From the NCBI GenBank assembly GCA_001802125.1, contig MGZK01000004.1, positions 16,130 through 80,129 on the forward strand: a stretch of 64,000 bases of DNA, read 5' to 3'. Each line of letters begins with the position of its first letter. The stretch's first letter is position 1. The notes below the pieces were generated by a model that worked only from the letters and a program-made list of their open reading frames with translations, was not told where the DNA came from and did not search any database. Positions 1 through 7,538 of this stretch are shown piece after piece. The position numbers were made by a program, and so were the translations under genes. This stretch comes from Geobacteraceae bacterium GWC2_55_20. Lineage in GTDB: Bacteria; Desulfobacterota; Desulfuromonadia; Geobacterales; Pseudopelobacteraceae.

Positions 1-755
1 GGCAGCGGAGAGCCCGAATAGCGGCGGGCCTGCGAGCCGCTTACCAGCTGCGCCACATGCAGATGCCCGAGGGCCAGATAGTCGAAGCAGTCCGGAAAGA
101 TGTCGGCCCGCACCTGGCCGAGAGTGCCCACGTACAGTTCCCGTACGCCATCTCCCTCCACGGTACGGCCGCCGCTGGTGAAAAGGTGACCCATGGCGAC
201 GATCGGCAGGTTCCCTCCCAGCCCGGCGCGTCTGGCAACGGCCGCTTCGCCCACCTGCCGGTAATGATCGCGGATGCCCTCCACCAGCTTGCGCCCCTTG
301 TCTTCAAAAGTCTCCCCGGCCTCGGCCCGGCGGATGTCCCGGTCGCGCAGATAGGGAACGGCGCAGACGATCAGCTGCGGCCGGCCCTGGGCATCGTCAA
401 GCAGCACCAGTTCATCCCCGGCCTCGGCCATGCAGCCGACCACGTGGACATTCAGGAAGCGCAGCACCTCGCGGGGAGCGTTCAGGAGCGACGGGGAATC
501 GTGATTGCCGGCAATGACCACCACGTGCCGGCAGCCCGCGCCGGCGCAGCGGCAGAGGAAGCGGTAGTATAGCTCCAGCGCCCGGTTGCTGGGGGTGCCG
601 TTGTCGAAGACATCCCCCGCGATCAGCAGCGCCTCGATCCCCTCGGAGCTGATGCAGTCGATCAGCCAGTCGAGAAAACGCTCGAACTCCTGGTAGCGTT
701 TGCGGCCATACAGCGCCCTGCCGATATGCCAATCCGATGTGTGCAGGATTTTCAT
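1..755 (-). CDS. sbcD: SbcD-type exonuclease subunit, metallophosphoesterase (partial)
   Basis: The minus-strand frame opens at an ATG (753-755) and stays open to the window edge, giving about 251 N-terminal residues. It starts MKILHTSDWHIGR, followed by IAGDVFDNG, IAGNHDSP and, further on, GHLF and LGHLHV. These are the metal-binding Asp/His/Asn motifs of the calcineurin-like phosphoesterase superfamily, in the arrangement seen in SbcD/Mre11. By family knowledge SbcD pairs with the SbcC ATPase to open and trim DNA hairpins and blocked ends. sbcC would be expected just beyond the left edge but cannot be seen. The C-terminal cap region is missing only because the window ends. Confidence 0.9.
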   Translation of the reverse strand, partial: MKILHTSDWHIGRALYGRKRYQEFERFLDWLIDCISSEGIEALLIAGDVFDNGTPSNRALELYYRFLCRCAGAGCRHVVVIAGNHDSPSLLNAPREVLRFLNVHVVGCMAEAGDELVLLDDAQGRPQLIVCAVPYLRDRDIRRAEAGETFEDKGRKLVEGIRDHYRQVGEAAVARRAGLGGNLPIVAMGHLFTSGGRTVEGDGVRELYVGTLGQVRADIFPDCFDYLALGHLHVAQLVSGSQARRYSGSPL

Positions 756-960
756 CAGTTTTCTGTTCCTCTGTTGCAACCGTACTTCAAGCAGCGAGTC
801 TCATATAAACTTATTGCAGCGATTTTTGCTCCATTTTTCATATCCGCAAATTTCAGATCATAACCGATTTGTAAATTCATCCGGAATTGCGGTGCAGTAC
901 CGAAGTAACAACAAGCCTTCAAAGGGTTCCGGTTCATCCGACGATTGATCCATATGGTTC

Positions 961-1233
961 TCAGGCGGCGTTTTTCAGTTCCTCCCGAATCACCTGTCGC
1001 AATACTTCCGCGATCGGTTTTTCAGGAACAAGTTGTTTGCGCAGCAGTTCATTCAAAACGGTCTGGTATCCTTTGTTTTCAGCTTCGCCACGGGCTTTAA
1101 GCCACTCCACAACGTCATTATCAAGATAGGTTGTGATGCGGGTTTTACCCTTGGTGTTTTCAGACTGAAGTTTGGCAAGGTGCGGGACATCCTTTGCCCG
1201 TTTGGCATTGCTGAAATCATATTCCTTGCGCAT
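961..1233 (-). CDS. brnA: BrnA-family antitoxin
   Basis: Ninety residues. The middle reads KTRITTYLDNDVVEWLKARGE, typical of the ribbon-helix-helix fold of BrnA/CopG-type antitoxins, with YQTVLNELLRKQL as the following helix. The N-terminal part (FSNAKRAKDVPHLAKLQ) resembles the linker that contacts BrnT. It overlaps the end of brnT by 17 bases, so the two should be translationally coupled. In the family, BrnA neutralises the BrnT ribonuclease by direct binding and represses its own operon. The toxin-first order is the usual brnTA arrangement. Confidence 0.85.
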   Translation of the reverse strand: MRKEYDFSNAKRAKDVPHLAKLQSENTKGKTRITTYLDNDVVEWLKARGEAENKGYQTVLNELLRKQLVPEKPIAEVLRQVIREELKNAA

Positions 1234-1492
1234 AGCTGGCTTCCTCTCTGCCTGTTGGTTTACGGGCCGATATAATTCGGATGGTCACTTCGTCCGGCAA
1301 GGCATAACAGACTGTGATGAGACGGATGCTGTTACTCATGCCGATCATAATGAAGCGCTGTTCTCCTTGCGCGTTCGGGTCCTCATCAACAAGCGCCATT
1401 GGGTCAAGGAGGCAAGTAGCCGCCTCGTCAAAGGTAACCCGGTGTTTTTTGAAATTGCTTACGGCTTTGTTGTTATCCCAGATGATCTTCAT
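1217..1492 (-). CDS. brnT: BrnT-family ribonuclease toxin
   Basis: Ninety-one residues with the family pattern intact: an early WDNNKAVSNFKKH, VTFDEAATCLLDP, the charged EQRFIMIG strand, and the C-terminal RIISARKPTGREEASY. BrnT toxins are small RelE-like ribonucleases, and the conserved His/Lys/Glu/Arg residues expected for activity appear present. Directly downstream and overlapping is brnA. No clear Shine-Dalgarno precedes the ATG at 1490-1492; the best promoter guess would give an almost leaderless mRNA. The pair abuts a broken restriction gene, which suits an accessory-gene patch. Confidence 0.85.
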   Translation of the reverse strand: MKIIWDNNKAVSNFKKHRVTFDEAATCLLDPMALVDEDPNAQGEQRFIMIGMSNSIRLITVCYALPDEVTIRIISARKPTGREEASYAQGI

Positions 1493-1497
1493 AATTA

Positions 1498-1527
1498 TTT
1501 ATACATACCTTATACATATACAGTCAA
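1498..1527 (-). promoter_or_regulatory. Candidate brnTA promoter with TATACATA repeats
   Basis: On the minus strand TTGACT (1527-1522) is followed after 18 bases by TATAAA (1503-1498). The spacer holds a repeated TATACATA-like element (about 1501-1519), a plausible operator for the autoregulating BrnA. The -10 box sits only a few bases before the brnT start codon. Assigned by eye. Confidence 0.35.
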
Positions 1528-1563
1528 ATACAAATCGCGGCTATCACTGATATTAAGCAATAA

Positions 1564-2604
1564 AGCAAGCCTGAACACCCCAAATATGTTTTTTTCTATT
1601 TACTCTCTGAAAGGCAGACCTTTATTGAACTTGGTCAAGGGGGAGCACAACCTAATATCAGTCAGGAAATAGTCAGAAAACATCCAGTCCCTCTCCCTCC
1701 CCTCAACGAACAACGCCGCATTGTGGCCAAGCTTGAAGAAGTGCTGGCAAAGGTGGACGCCAGTCTGAAGCGACTGGCAAAGATTCCGGTCATCCTCAAG
1801 CGTTTCCGTCAGGCCGTGCTGACTGCTGCCTGCTCCGGGCGGCTGACGGCGGATTGGCGGGAGGAACGTGGCATTGGAGAAGGTGAGGAGTTGCCGGAAG
1901 GGTGGAACTGGATTCTATTGGATGATGTTTTACCGAAAGGTGGAATATTTGACGGTCCATTTGGATCAAATCTCAAATCTTCTGATTACACTGACACAGG
2001 TGTTCAAGTCATTCGTTTGGAGAATGTTGGACATTTGAGATTCAATTTTGAGAAAGAGACTTTCGTCAGTTTACAAAAATATGAAACCCTCAGAAGGCAT
2101 ACTGTCGGCGGAAATGACATCATTTTTGCCTCATTTATTTCTGAAGAGGTTCGTGCCTGTTTACTTCCCAAATTGGCGACCAAATCAATAGCCAAAGCAG
2201 ATTGTTTCTGTCTGCGTCCAAATAACAATATTGACAGGCAATATCTTGTTTATCAGCTTGTTACCCAAGAATCTTACAATCATCTTGTTGAGCAAATACA
2301 TGGAGTCACACGCCCCAGAATTAACACAACTCAGCTCCGGAAATTACCAGTAAGGTTTTGCTCTCTCCCCGAACAACAAGAAATCGTCCGTCGCGTCGAA
2401 TCCTTCTTCTCCCTCAGCGACCAGCTCGAAACCCGCTACATAAAGGCAAAAACCCACATAGACAAGCTCACCCAATCCATCCTGTCCAAGGCATTTCGGG
2501 GCGAACTGGTGCCGCAGGATCCGAACGACGAACCGGCCTCGGTACTGTTGGAGCGAATCCGAAGCCAGGAAAAACCCATCGCCTCCGTTCGAAGGAATAA
2601 GTAG
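1564..2604 (+). pseudogene. hsdS: Type I restriction specificity subunit HsdS, 5'-truncated
   Basis: An open frame immediately after an in-frame TAA (1561-1563) encodes the distal two thirds of HsdS. Order: the end of the first target-recognition domain (GGAQPNIS, then VPLPPLNEQRRIV, about 1650-1725), the central conserved helical region (VDASLKRLAKIP to LTADWREE), the second recognition domain (from ELPEGW, about 1890 to 2350), and the C-terminal conserved region (LPEQQEIVRRVESFF, LTQSILSKAFRGELVPQ). The first half of recognition domain 1 and the true start are absent, and no hsdM or hsdR is present. A GTG at 1723 could start a 293-residue remnant, but it would lack one recognition domain. 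I read this as a remnant left by a deletion or recombination with its left breakpoint near 1564. The WYL gene follows with a 1-base stop/start overlap. Confidence 0.8.
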
Positions 2605-2623
2605 TGGACACCCTCTACCGCCA

Positions 2624-3601
2624 TTGGCTGATTTGATTCTGCGTATGATCCCCCGTCGGGTACGTATTTCGACAACTGAAATTCGTGAGCGCCTGAAGTC
2701 CGAGTATGGCATCGAAACCACTCTACGTACCGTTCAACGAGACCTGATCACATTGGAGGCGAGCGAGTTTCCCCTTGAATGCGATGATAATCGACCTGCG
2801 GGATGGTGTTGGCGTAAGGACGCAACCGCCTTTGATATCCCCAATATGGACCCGGTTACTGCTCTAACCTTCAAACTGGCAGAAAAACATATTACCAGAA
2901 TGATGCCTCATGGAGTAATTAGCGCTCTTAAACCATATATCAAAGCCGCTGATGAACGTCTAAAACTGACAAAAGAATCAACCCTGTCACGCTGGCCTGA
3001 TAAGATAAGGGTTGTTACCCGCAACCTGGCCATGATACCGCCTGTAGTGACTGAAGATGTCACCGATTCCGTCTATTCGGCATTGCTGGAGGAGCGACGA
3101 TTCAAAGCCGATTACCGTACAATGACCGGCAGAAAGAAGACATACGAAGTAAACCCATTGGGTATGGCGTTTGTAGATGGCCTGACATACCTGATTGCAT
3201 CGTTGAATGAGCATCAAGATCCGGTGTTGTTGCTACTCCATCGTATCCTGAAGATAGAGTTGCTGAATAAACCCGTATCAGTGCCAGCTGACTTTGATCT
3301 TGACGCTTACATAGCAAGAGAGTTGACTTTCCCGGTAGGCGGGCCAATACGCCTTGTGATTAAGTTTGGAAATAAGGAAGACATAATAAGGCTGGAGGAA
3401 GCTCCCATTTCTGTAGATCAGAAAATTACCTTACGGGAAGATGGTGCATTTGAATTGACCGCCACCGTTGAAGATACATTACAGCTCCATTGGTGGCTGC
3501 GGGGATATGGGGAACGGGTAGAAGTTGTTGCGCCAAAGGGGTTGAGGCACAAATTTGTAGAAATTGCTGCACAGATGTCCACAATGTATATGGCGAAATA
3601 A
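2624..3601 (+). CDS. WYL-domain transcriptional regulator, N-terminus frameshifted
   Basis: About 325 residues: an N-terminal winged helix-turn-helix (ISTTEIRERL, LRTVQRDLITLE), a middle helical region, and a WYL-like ligand domain (VNPLGMAFVDGLTYLIA) followed by a C-terminal extension. WYL proteins are ligand-sensing regulators often found beside restriction or other defence genes. The original start is probably GTG at 2604, overlapping the hsdS stop and preceded by GAAGGA; it reads MDTLYRHWLI and then hits TGA. A 5-bp tandem duplication TGATT-TGATT (2629-2638) causes the shift: removing one copy joins TLYRHWLILRMIPR, the usual opening of this family. As it stands, translation would need TTG 2624 or a later start, losing about ten residues but keeping the HTH. 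It may be functional or decaying. Confidence 0.75.
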   Translation: MADLILRMIPRRVRISTTEIRERLKSEYGIETTLRTVQRDLITLEASEFPLECDDNRPAGWCWRKDATAFDIPNMDPVTALTFKLAEKHITRMMPHGVISALKPYIKAADERLKLTKESTLSRWPDKIRVVTRNLAMIPPVVTEDVTDSVYSALLEERRFKADYRTMTGRKKTYEVNPLGMAFVDGLTYLIASLNEHQDPVLLLLHRILKIELLNKPVSVPADFDLDAYIARELTFPVGGPIRLVIKFGNKEDIIRLEEAPISVDQKITLREDGAFELTATVEDTLQLHWWLRGYGERVEVVAPKGLRHKFVEIAAQMSTMYMAK

Positions 3602-3647
3602 TATCTTTTGAAAACCGTTGCCGGTCAAGTAGTTGCCGGCATAATTG

Positions 3648-4427
3648 TCACATCAGCAGTCTGGTCAAAAAATAATCGGCGATCAGGATCAGCATGAATG
3701 AGAGCACCACCGAGCGGGTGGTGGAGATGCCGATGCCCCTGGCCCCGCCGGAGGTGTTGAAGCCGACGTAGCAGGAGATCAGCGAGATTATGCCGCCGAA
3801 GACGAAAGACTTGGTCAGGCCGATCACGATCTCGGCCGGCTTGAGCGCTATTCGCAGCGAATCCACATAGGTGCCGTAGGATATGAACAGGCGCGGGTGC
3901 AGGTGACTGATAATCGCGCCGCCGGCGATGCCGACGCAGTCGGCGTAAACCGTCAGGATCGGGACGCAGATCAGTCCGGCGATTAGGCGTGGCATGGCCA
4001 GGTAGCGCACCGGATCGATGTCCAGGGTCTTGAGCGCGTCGATCTCCTCGTAAACCTTCATCACGCCGATTTCGGCCGCCATGGCGCTGCCGGCGCGTCC
4101 GGCCACCAGGAAACTGGTCATCACCGGTCCCAGCTCCCGCACCATCGAAAAACCGACGACACTGCCGATGATATCCTGCGTGCCGTATTTGGCCAGCTCA
4201 ATGCCGGTCTGCAGCGCCAGCACCATGCCGACGAAGAAGGCCATCACCGAGGCCACCGGCACGGTTTCATAGCCGATAATCGCGGCCTGGGCAAAGATCG
4301 CCGGCAGGTTGCGGGGGATCTCGCGGCAGGAGACAACCGTGCGCCACAGCAGCGTCAGCACTTCTCCGATGATCCGCAGACCGTATATCAACCTGTTGCC
4401 GATGAATTCCAGCGGTGTCGCAATCAT
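3648..4427 (-). CDS. mlaE: MlaE-family ABC transporter permease
   Basis: 259 residues, several hydrophobic segments, and the diagnostic MlaE stretch around VRELGPVMTSFLVAGRAGS followed by AAEIG and the EEIDAL coupling helix. The family forms the inner-membrane permease of phospholipid or other lipid transport systems, working with an MlaF ATPase and MlaD substrate-binding protein. Neither partner gene is adjacent here. The gene lies 43 bases downstream of the TolC-type gene on the same strand and ends 46 bases from the convergent WYL gene. The ATG at 4427 gives an N-terminus typical of the family. Confidence 0.88.
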   Translation of the reverse strand: MIATPLEFIGNRLIYGLRIIGEVLTLLWRTVVSCREIPRNLPAIFAQAAIIGYETVPVASVMAFFVGMVLALQTGIELAKYGTQDIIGSVVGFSMVRELGPVMTSFLVAGRAGSAMAAEIGVMKVYEEIDALKTLDIDPVRYLAMPRLIAGLICVPILTVYADCVGIAGGAIISHLHPRLFISYGTYVDSLRIALKPAEIVIGLTKSFVFGGIISLISCYVGFNTSGGARGIGISTTRSVVLSFMLILIADYFLTRLLM

Positions 4428-4470
4428 ATTATTTCTTTCCTGCCCCCGCTAAACGGGAATGCACTTTGAT

Positions 4471-5778
4471 TCACTGCTCGCCCGCCACACCCGATGCCCA
4501 CTCGTAGTTGACTCGCGCCACGCGGTAGTCGCGCTGCGCCCGGGCCAGATTGCTCCTGGCCTGGAGCAGGTTCAGCTGCGCATCCTCAACCTCCAGCCGG
4601 ATCTTGACACCATACTCATACCCTTTTTCCGCCATCTGCACAAGCCGTTCCGCCTGCCGGACCGTTCCGGAGACCGCTTCGTAGACCTCGGCGGCCTCGC
4701 GCAGCGCGTAAGCGGCCTCGCGTACCTCCAGCGCGATCGAATCCAGCAGCCTGGTTTCCTCGATCTGCCTGGTGCGCAGATCGCTCCTGGCCTGGGCAAC
4801 TTTTCCGCTGCTCCTGAAGCCGTCAAAGAAGGGGAAGGACAGGTAGACCCCCACGCTCCAGGCGGCGCCGTCGGCAGTCCGGTTCGGACCCGGTTCATCC
4901 AGGCTGGTCCAGTGCCAGCCGCCACCTCCCTTCAGGTCCAGCCGTGGTTTGTTCTCGGCGTTGGCAATGGTTACCAGTTCTTCATAGACACCGATTCGCA
5001 GCCGCAGATCTGCCAGTTCCGGGCGCTGCTTGCCGGCGGAGAGCAGCGCCTGCTCGTAGGTTTCGGGCGTCGGCCGATCGGCCGACGGCATCTCCAGGGA
5101 ACCCACCACATCCACCTCTTCCGGTCCCAGCGCCAGCAGGAAACGCAGCCGTTCGCGTGCGATGCGGATGGCGTTGTCGCTGCGGATGACTTCGGGACGG
5201 GCGTTTTCCGTCGCCACTTCGGCCGCCAGCACGTCATAGTCGGTGGCCACACCGGCCGCATATTTGCGCCTGGCTTCGTCCAGATGGCGGACTTTCTGGG
5301 ATTGATTTTCCAAAGCCAGGTTGTGCAGTTCACGCGCCAGCAGGATGTCGTAATAGCCGGCCGAAACGTCCCGATAGGCGGCCTGGCGGTAGAGCCGCAG
5401 CTGCTGGTCGGCGGTTTTAAGGCCGTACTCGGCGGCCCGGATCGCGGCGTTGATCTTGCCCCAGGTGTAGAGCGGCTGTGAAAGCGTCAGATCGATCAGG
5501 CCGTTGTACTGGCGCGGGGCGATGCCCATCAGCGCCTGCTGGCTCTGATCCCGGGAAATCCCGGCCGAACCGTTCAGGGAGAGCTGCGGCAGTGCCGCCG
5601 AGCGCTCTTCCACGTATTTGCCCTGGACGTACTTGGCATATTCACGGGCCTTTTCGATGTCGCGATTTTTCTCCATCGCCAGCGACAGGGCCTGCTCCAG
5701 GGTCAGCGTGCGCGCCTCGCTCCGGCAAAGCGGCAGCAGCGTCAACCCGAAAACGGCAATTACTATCAACAATCTCAT
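4471..5778 (-). CDS. TolC-family outer-membrane efflux channel
   Basis: 435 residues with an N-terminal signal peptide (MRLLIVIAVFGLTLLPLC) and two outer-membrane efflux protein repeats, beginning LTLEQALSLAMEKNRDIEKA and again after about residue 220. Long alpha-helical stretches rich in Ala, Arg, Glu and Leu fit the TolC barrel. The start at 5778 is preferred to one 63 bases upstream because it begins the signal peptide and makes an ATGA overlap with the upstream pabB-pabC stop. It probably provides the exit duct for the RND pump at 7531-10629 and the adaptor at 12044-13189. Confidence 0.88.
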   Translation of the reverse strand: MRLLIVIAVFGLTLLPLCRSEARTLTLEQALSLAMEKNRDIEKAREYAKYVQGKYVEERSAALPQLSLNGSAGISRDQSQQALMGIAPRQYNGLIDLTLSQPLYTWGKINAAIRAAEYGLKTADQQLRLYRQAAYRDVSAGYYDILLARELHNLALENQSQKVRHLDEARRKYAAGVATDYDVLAAEVATENARPEVIRSDNAIRIARERLRFLLALGPEEVDVVGSLEMPSADRPTPETYEQALLSAGKQRPELADLRLRIGVYEELVTIANAENKPRLDLKGGGGWHWTSLDEPGPNRTADGAAWSVGVYLSFPFFDGFRSSGKVAQARSDLRTRQIEETRLLDSIALEVREAAYALREAAEVYEAVSGTVRQAERLVQMAEKGYEYGVKIRLEVEDAQLNLLQARSNLARAQRDYRVARVNYEWASGVAGEQ

Positions 5779-7538
5779 TTTAATGGTTCTCCTTGTACAA
5801 GCACGGCCCGGCGCCGGCCGCGCACCGAGTTGACCAGCCACAGTTCATCGGCCCGTTGCAGATCTTCGGGATACAGCAGCTTCTCCGTAATTTCTCCCCG
5901 CTCCAGCAGCTCTTCCCGCAACACTCCCGGCAGCAGACCGCTGTTGAGCGGCGGGGTCAGCCAGCGGCCGTCCTGCTTTATCACCAGCGTATGGTAACTT
6001 CCCTCGGTCACTTCGCCGCGCTCATTCAGAAACAGCACTTCGTCACAATCGCTGCGGGCCGCGCGGGCTTGATCCAGCAGTTCGCGGCGGGTGGTCTTGT
6101 GATAGCGGAACGGGTCTTGCGAATCGACCGTCAGCGGGCTGATGGCCAGACGCAAACTGGATGCGTCCTCTTGCAGAGCTTCGGATGAAATCCGCAGCGT
6201 GCCGTCCGCCGCCAGCAGCAGACGGAGCTTGCAGAGGCCCGAAGTTTCGCCGGCATGCTGCAGCAGCAGTTGGCGCGCCTTCTCCGGATCGAAAATGAAT
6301 CCGAAATATTCAGCCGATGCCGCCAGGCGCGCCAGATGACGCTCCAGCAGCGTACAGGCGCCGTCCTGGCAGCGCAGCGACTCGATCAGCTGGAAATCCT
6401 GGTCTTTGGTGTTGACGAAGGCACCCTTGTTCAGGCATTCGGCCAATTCGTGCCGGGGCTGCGAATCCCAGGTGATGCCGCTCCCCACCCCCAGCGACAG
6501 CCTTCTATTGTGACGGTCCAGCAAAAGGGTGCGGATCGCAACCGAGAAGAGCGCCTCGCCTCCCGGCGCAATGCAGCCGATCGCGCCGCAGTAGACTCCA
6601 CGCGGCACCCCTTCCAGGCCGGCGATGATCTCCATGCTGCGCCGTTTGGGCGCTCCGGTGATCGAGCCGCAGGGGAACAGGGCTCGCAGGATGTCCGTCA
6701 ACCGGGTCGCTTGCCTGAGCCGGGCGGAAACCGTGGAGGTCATCTGGTGCAGGCTGGGGTAGGTCTCGATATCGAAGAGCGACTCCACCGCGACCGAGCC
6801 GGTCTCGGCCACGATGCCCAGGTCGTTGCGCAGCAGATCGACGATCATCAGGTTTTCGGCCCGTTCCTTGGGATTTTCCCGCAACCGCCGGACGGCCTCG
6901 CTATCCTCGACCGCTGTTCTGCCGCGTGGGGCGGTTCCCTTCATCGGGCGGGTCGTGATTTTTCCATCTTTGAGGGAGAAGAACAGCTCCGGCGAGGCCG
7001 AGACAACAGTGAAACGCCCGCTGTCGATGTATGCGCAGAACGGCGCCCGCTGACCGCGCCCGATGCGGGCGTACAGTGCCAGCGGGTCGCCGCTGAAATC
7101 TCCCTGCAACTGGAAGGTGTGATTGACCTGGTAGCAGTCGCCGGCGGCGATGTAGTCACGGATTCGCTCGATATCGGCGGCGTAACGCTCCGCTTCCGGC
7201 GCTTGCCCCAGCGCTGTTTCGGAAGTGTCCGCCTGCGGCAGTCCGTCGCCGGAGGGTACGGACTGCCTTTCGCGGAAGATGGCGAACCAGACCAGTGGCA
7301 ACCCCTCCATGGGCGGCCTGGAGGGGAGATCCGGGTTGAGCGCCGCGGCAGCTTCGTAACAGATGAAACCTGCCGCATACATGCCAGCATCCGTGGCCGC
7401 CTGCAGCGCGTCCATCGCCTCGGCGAGCCGGTCCGGGGTGCTTGCCTCGACGGTTCCGGTGTATCCGCTGAAGCGCCAGGACGAGCCGAACCCGTGGCCG
7501 CCGAAGGAATCCAGCAATACCAGGGGAGTATCAGGCAT
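5775..7538 (-). CDS. pabB-pabC: Aminodeoxychorismate synthase I fused to aminodeoxychorismate lyase
   Basis: 587 residues in two parts. Residues 1 to about 370 are a chorismate-binding domain with RPMKGTAPRG (Lys200, the residue that marks PabB-type amination), SASPELFF, DLLRNDLG and CGSITGAPK. Residues about 385-587 resemble the PLP-dependent branched-chain aminotransferase/PabC fold (LLERHLARL, KTTRRELLDQAR, GEVTEGS). By family knowledge the product makes 4-aminobenzoate for folate from chorismate, with glutamine amidotransferase PabA supplied elsewhere. One oddity is that the usual small/Asn motif after EGS (EGSxxN) reads EGSYHT, so the lyase half deserves checking. It overlaps the RND gene by 8 bases upstream and tolC by 4 downstream. 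Confidence 0.88.
   Translation of the reverse strand: MPDTPLVLLDSFGGHGFGSSWRFSGYTGTVEASTPDRLAEAMDALQAATDAGMYAAGFICYEAAAALNPDLPSRPPMEGLPLVWFAIFRERQSVPSGDGLPQADTSETALGQAPEAERYAADIERIRDYIAAGDCYQVNHTFQLQGDFSGDPLALYARIGRGQRAPFCAYIDSGRFTVVSASPELFFSLKDGKITTRPMKGTAPRGRTAVEDSEAVRRLRENPKERAENLMIVDLLRNDLGIVAETGSVAVESLFDIETYPSLHQMTSTVSARLRQATRLTDILRALFPCGSITGAPKRRSMEIIAGLEGVPRGVYCGAIGCIAPGGEALFSVAIRTLLLDRHNRRLSLGVGSGITWDSQPRHELAECLNKGAFVNTKDQDFQLIESLRCQDGACTLLERHLARLAASAEYFGFIFDPEKARQLLLQHAGETSGLCKLRLLLAADGTLRISSEALQEDASSLRLAISPLTVDSQDPFRYHKTTRRELLDQARAARSDCDEVLFLNERGEVTEGSYHTLVIKQDGRWLTPPLNSGLLPGVLREELLERGEITEKLLYPEDLQRADELWLVNSVRGRRRAVLVQGEPLK

Noticed and set aside
1172-1672. Plus-strand open frame across brnT/brnA and the hsdS junction
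   Set aside because: It is antisense to the toxin-antitoxin pair and out of frame with hsdS; no family similarity is visible.
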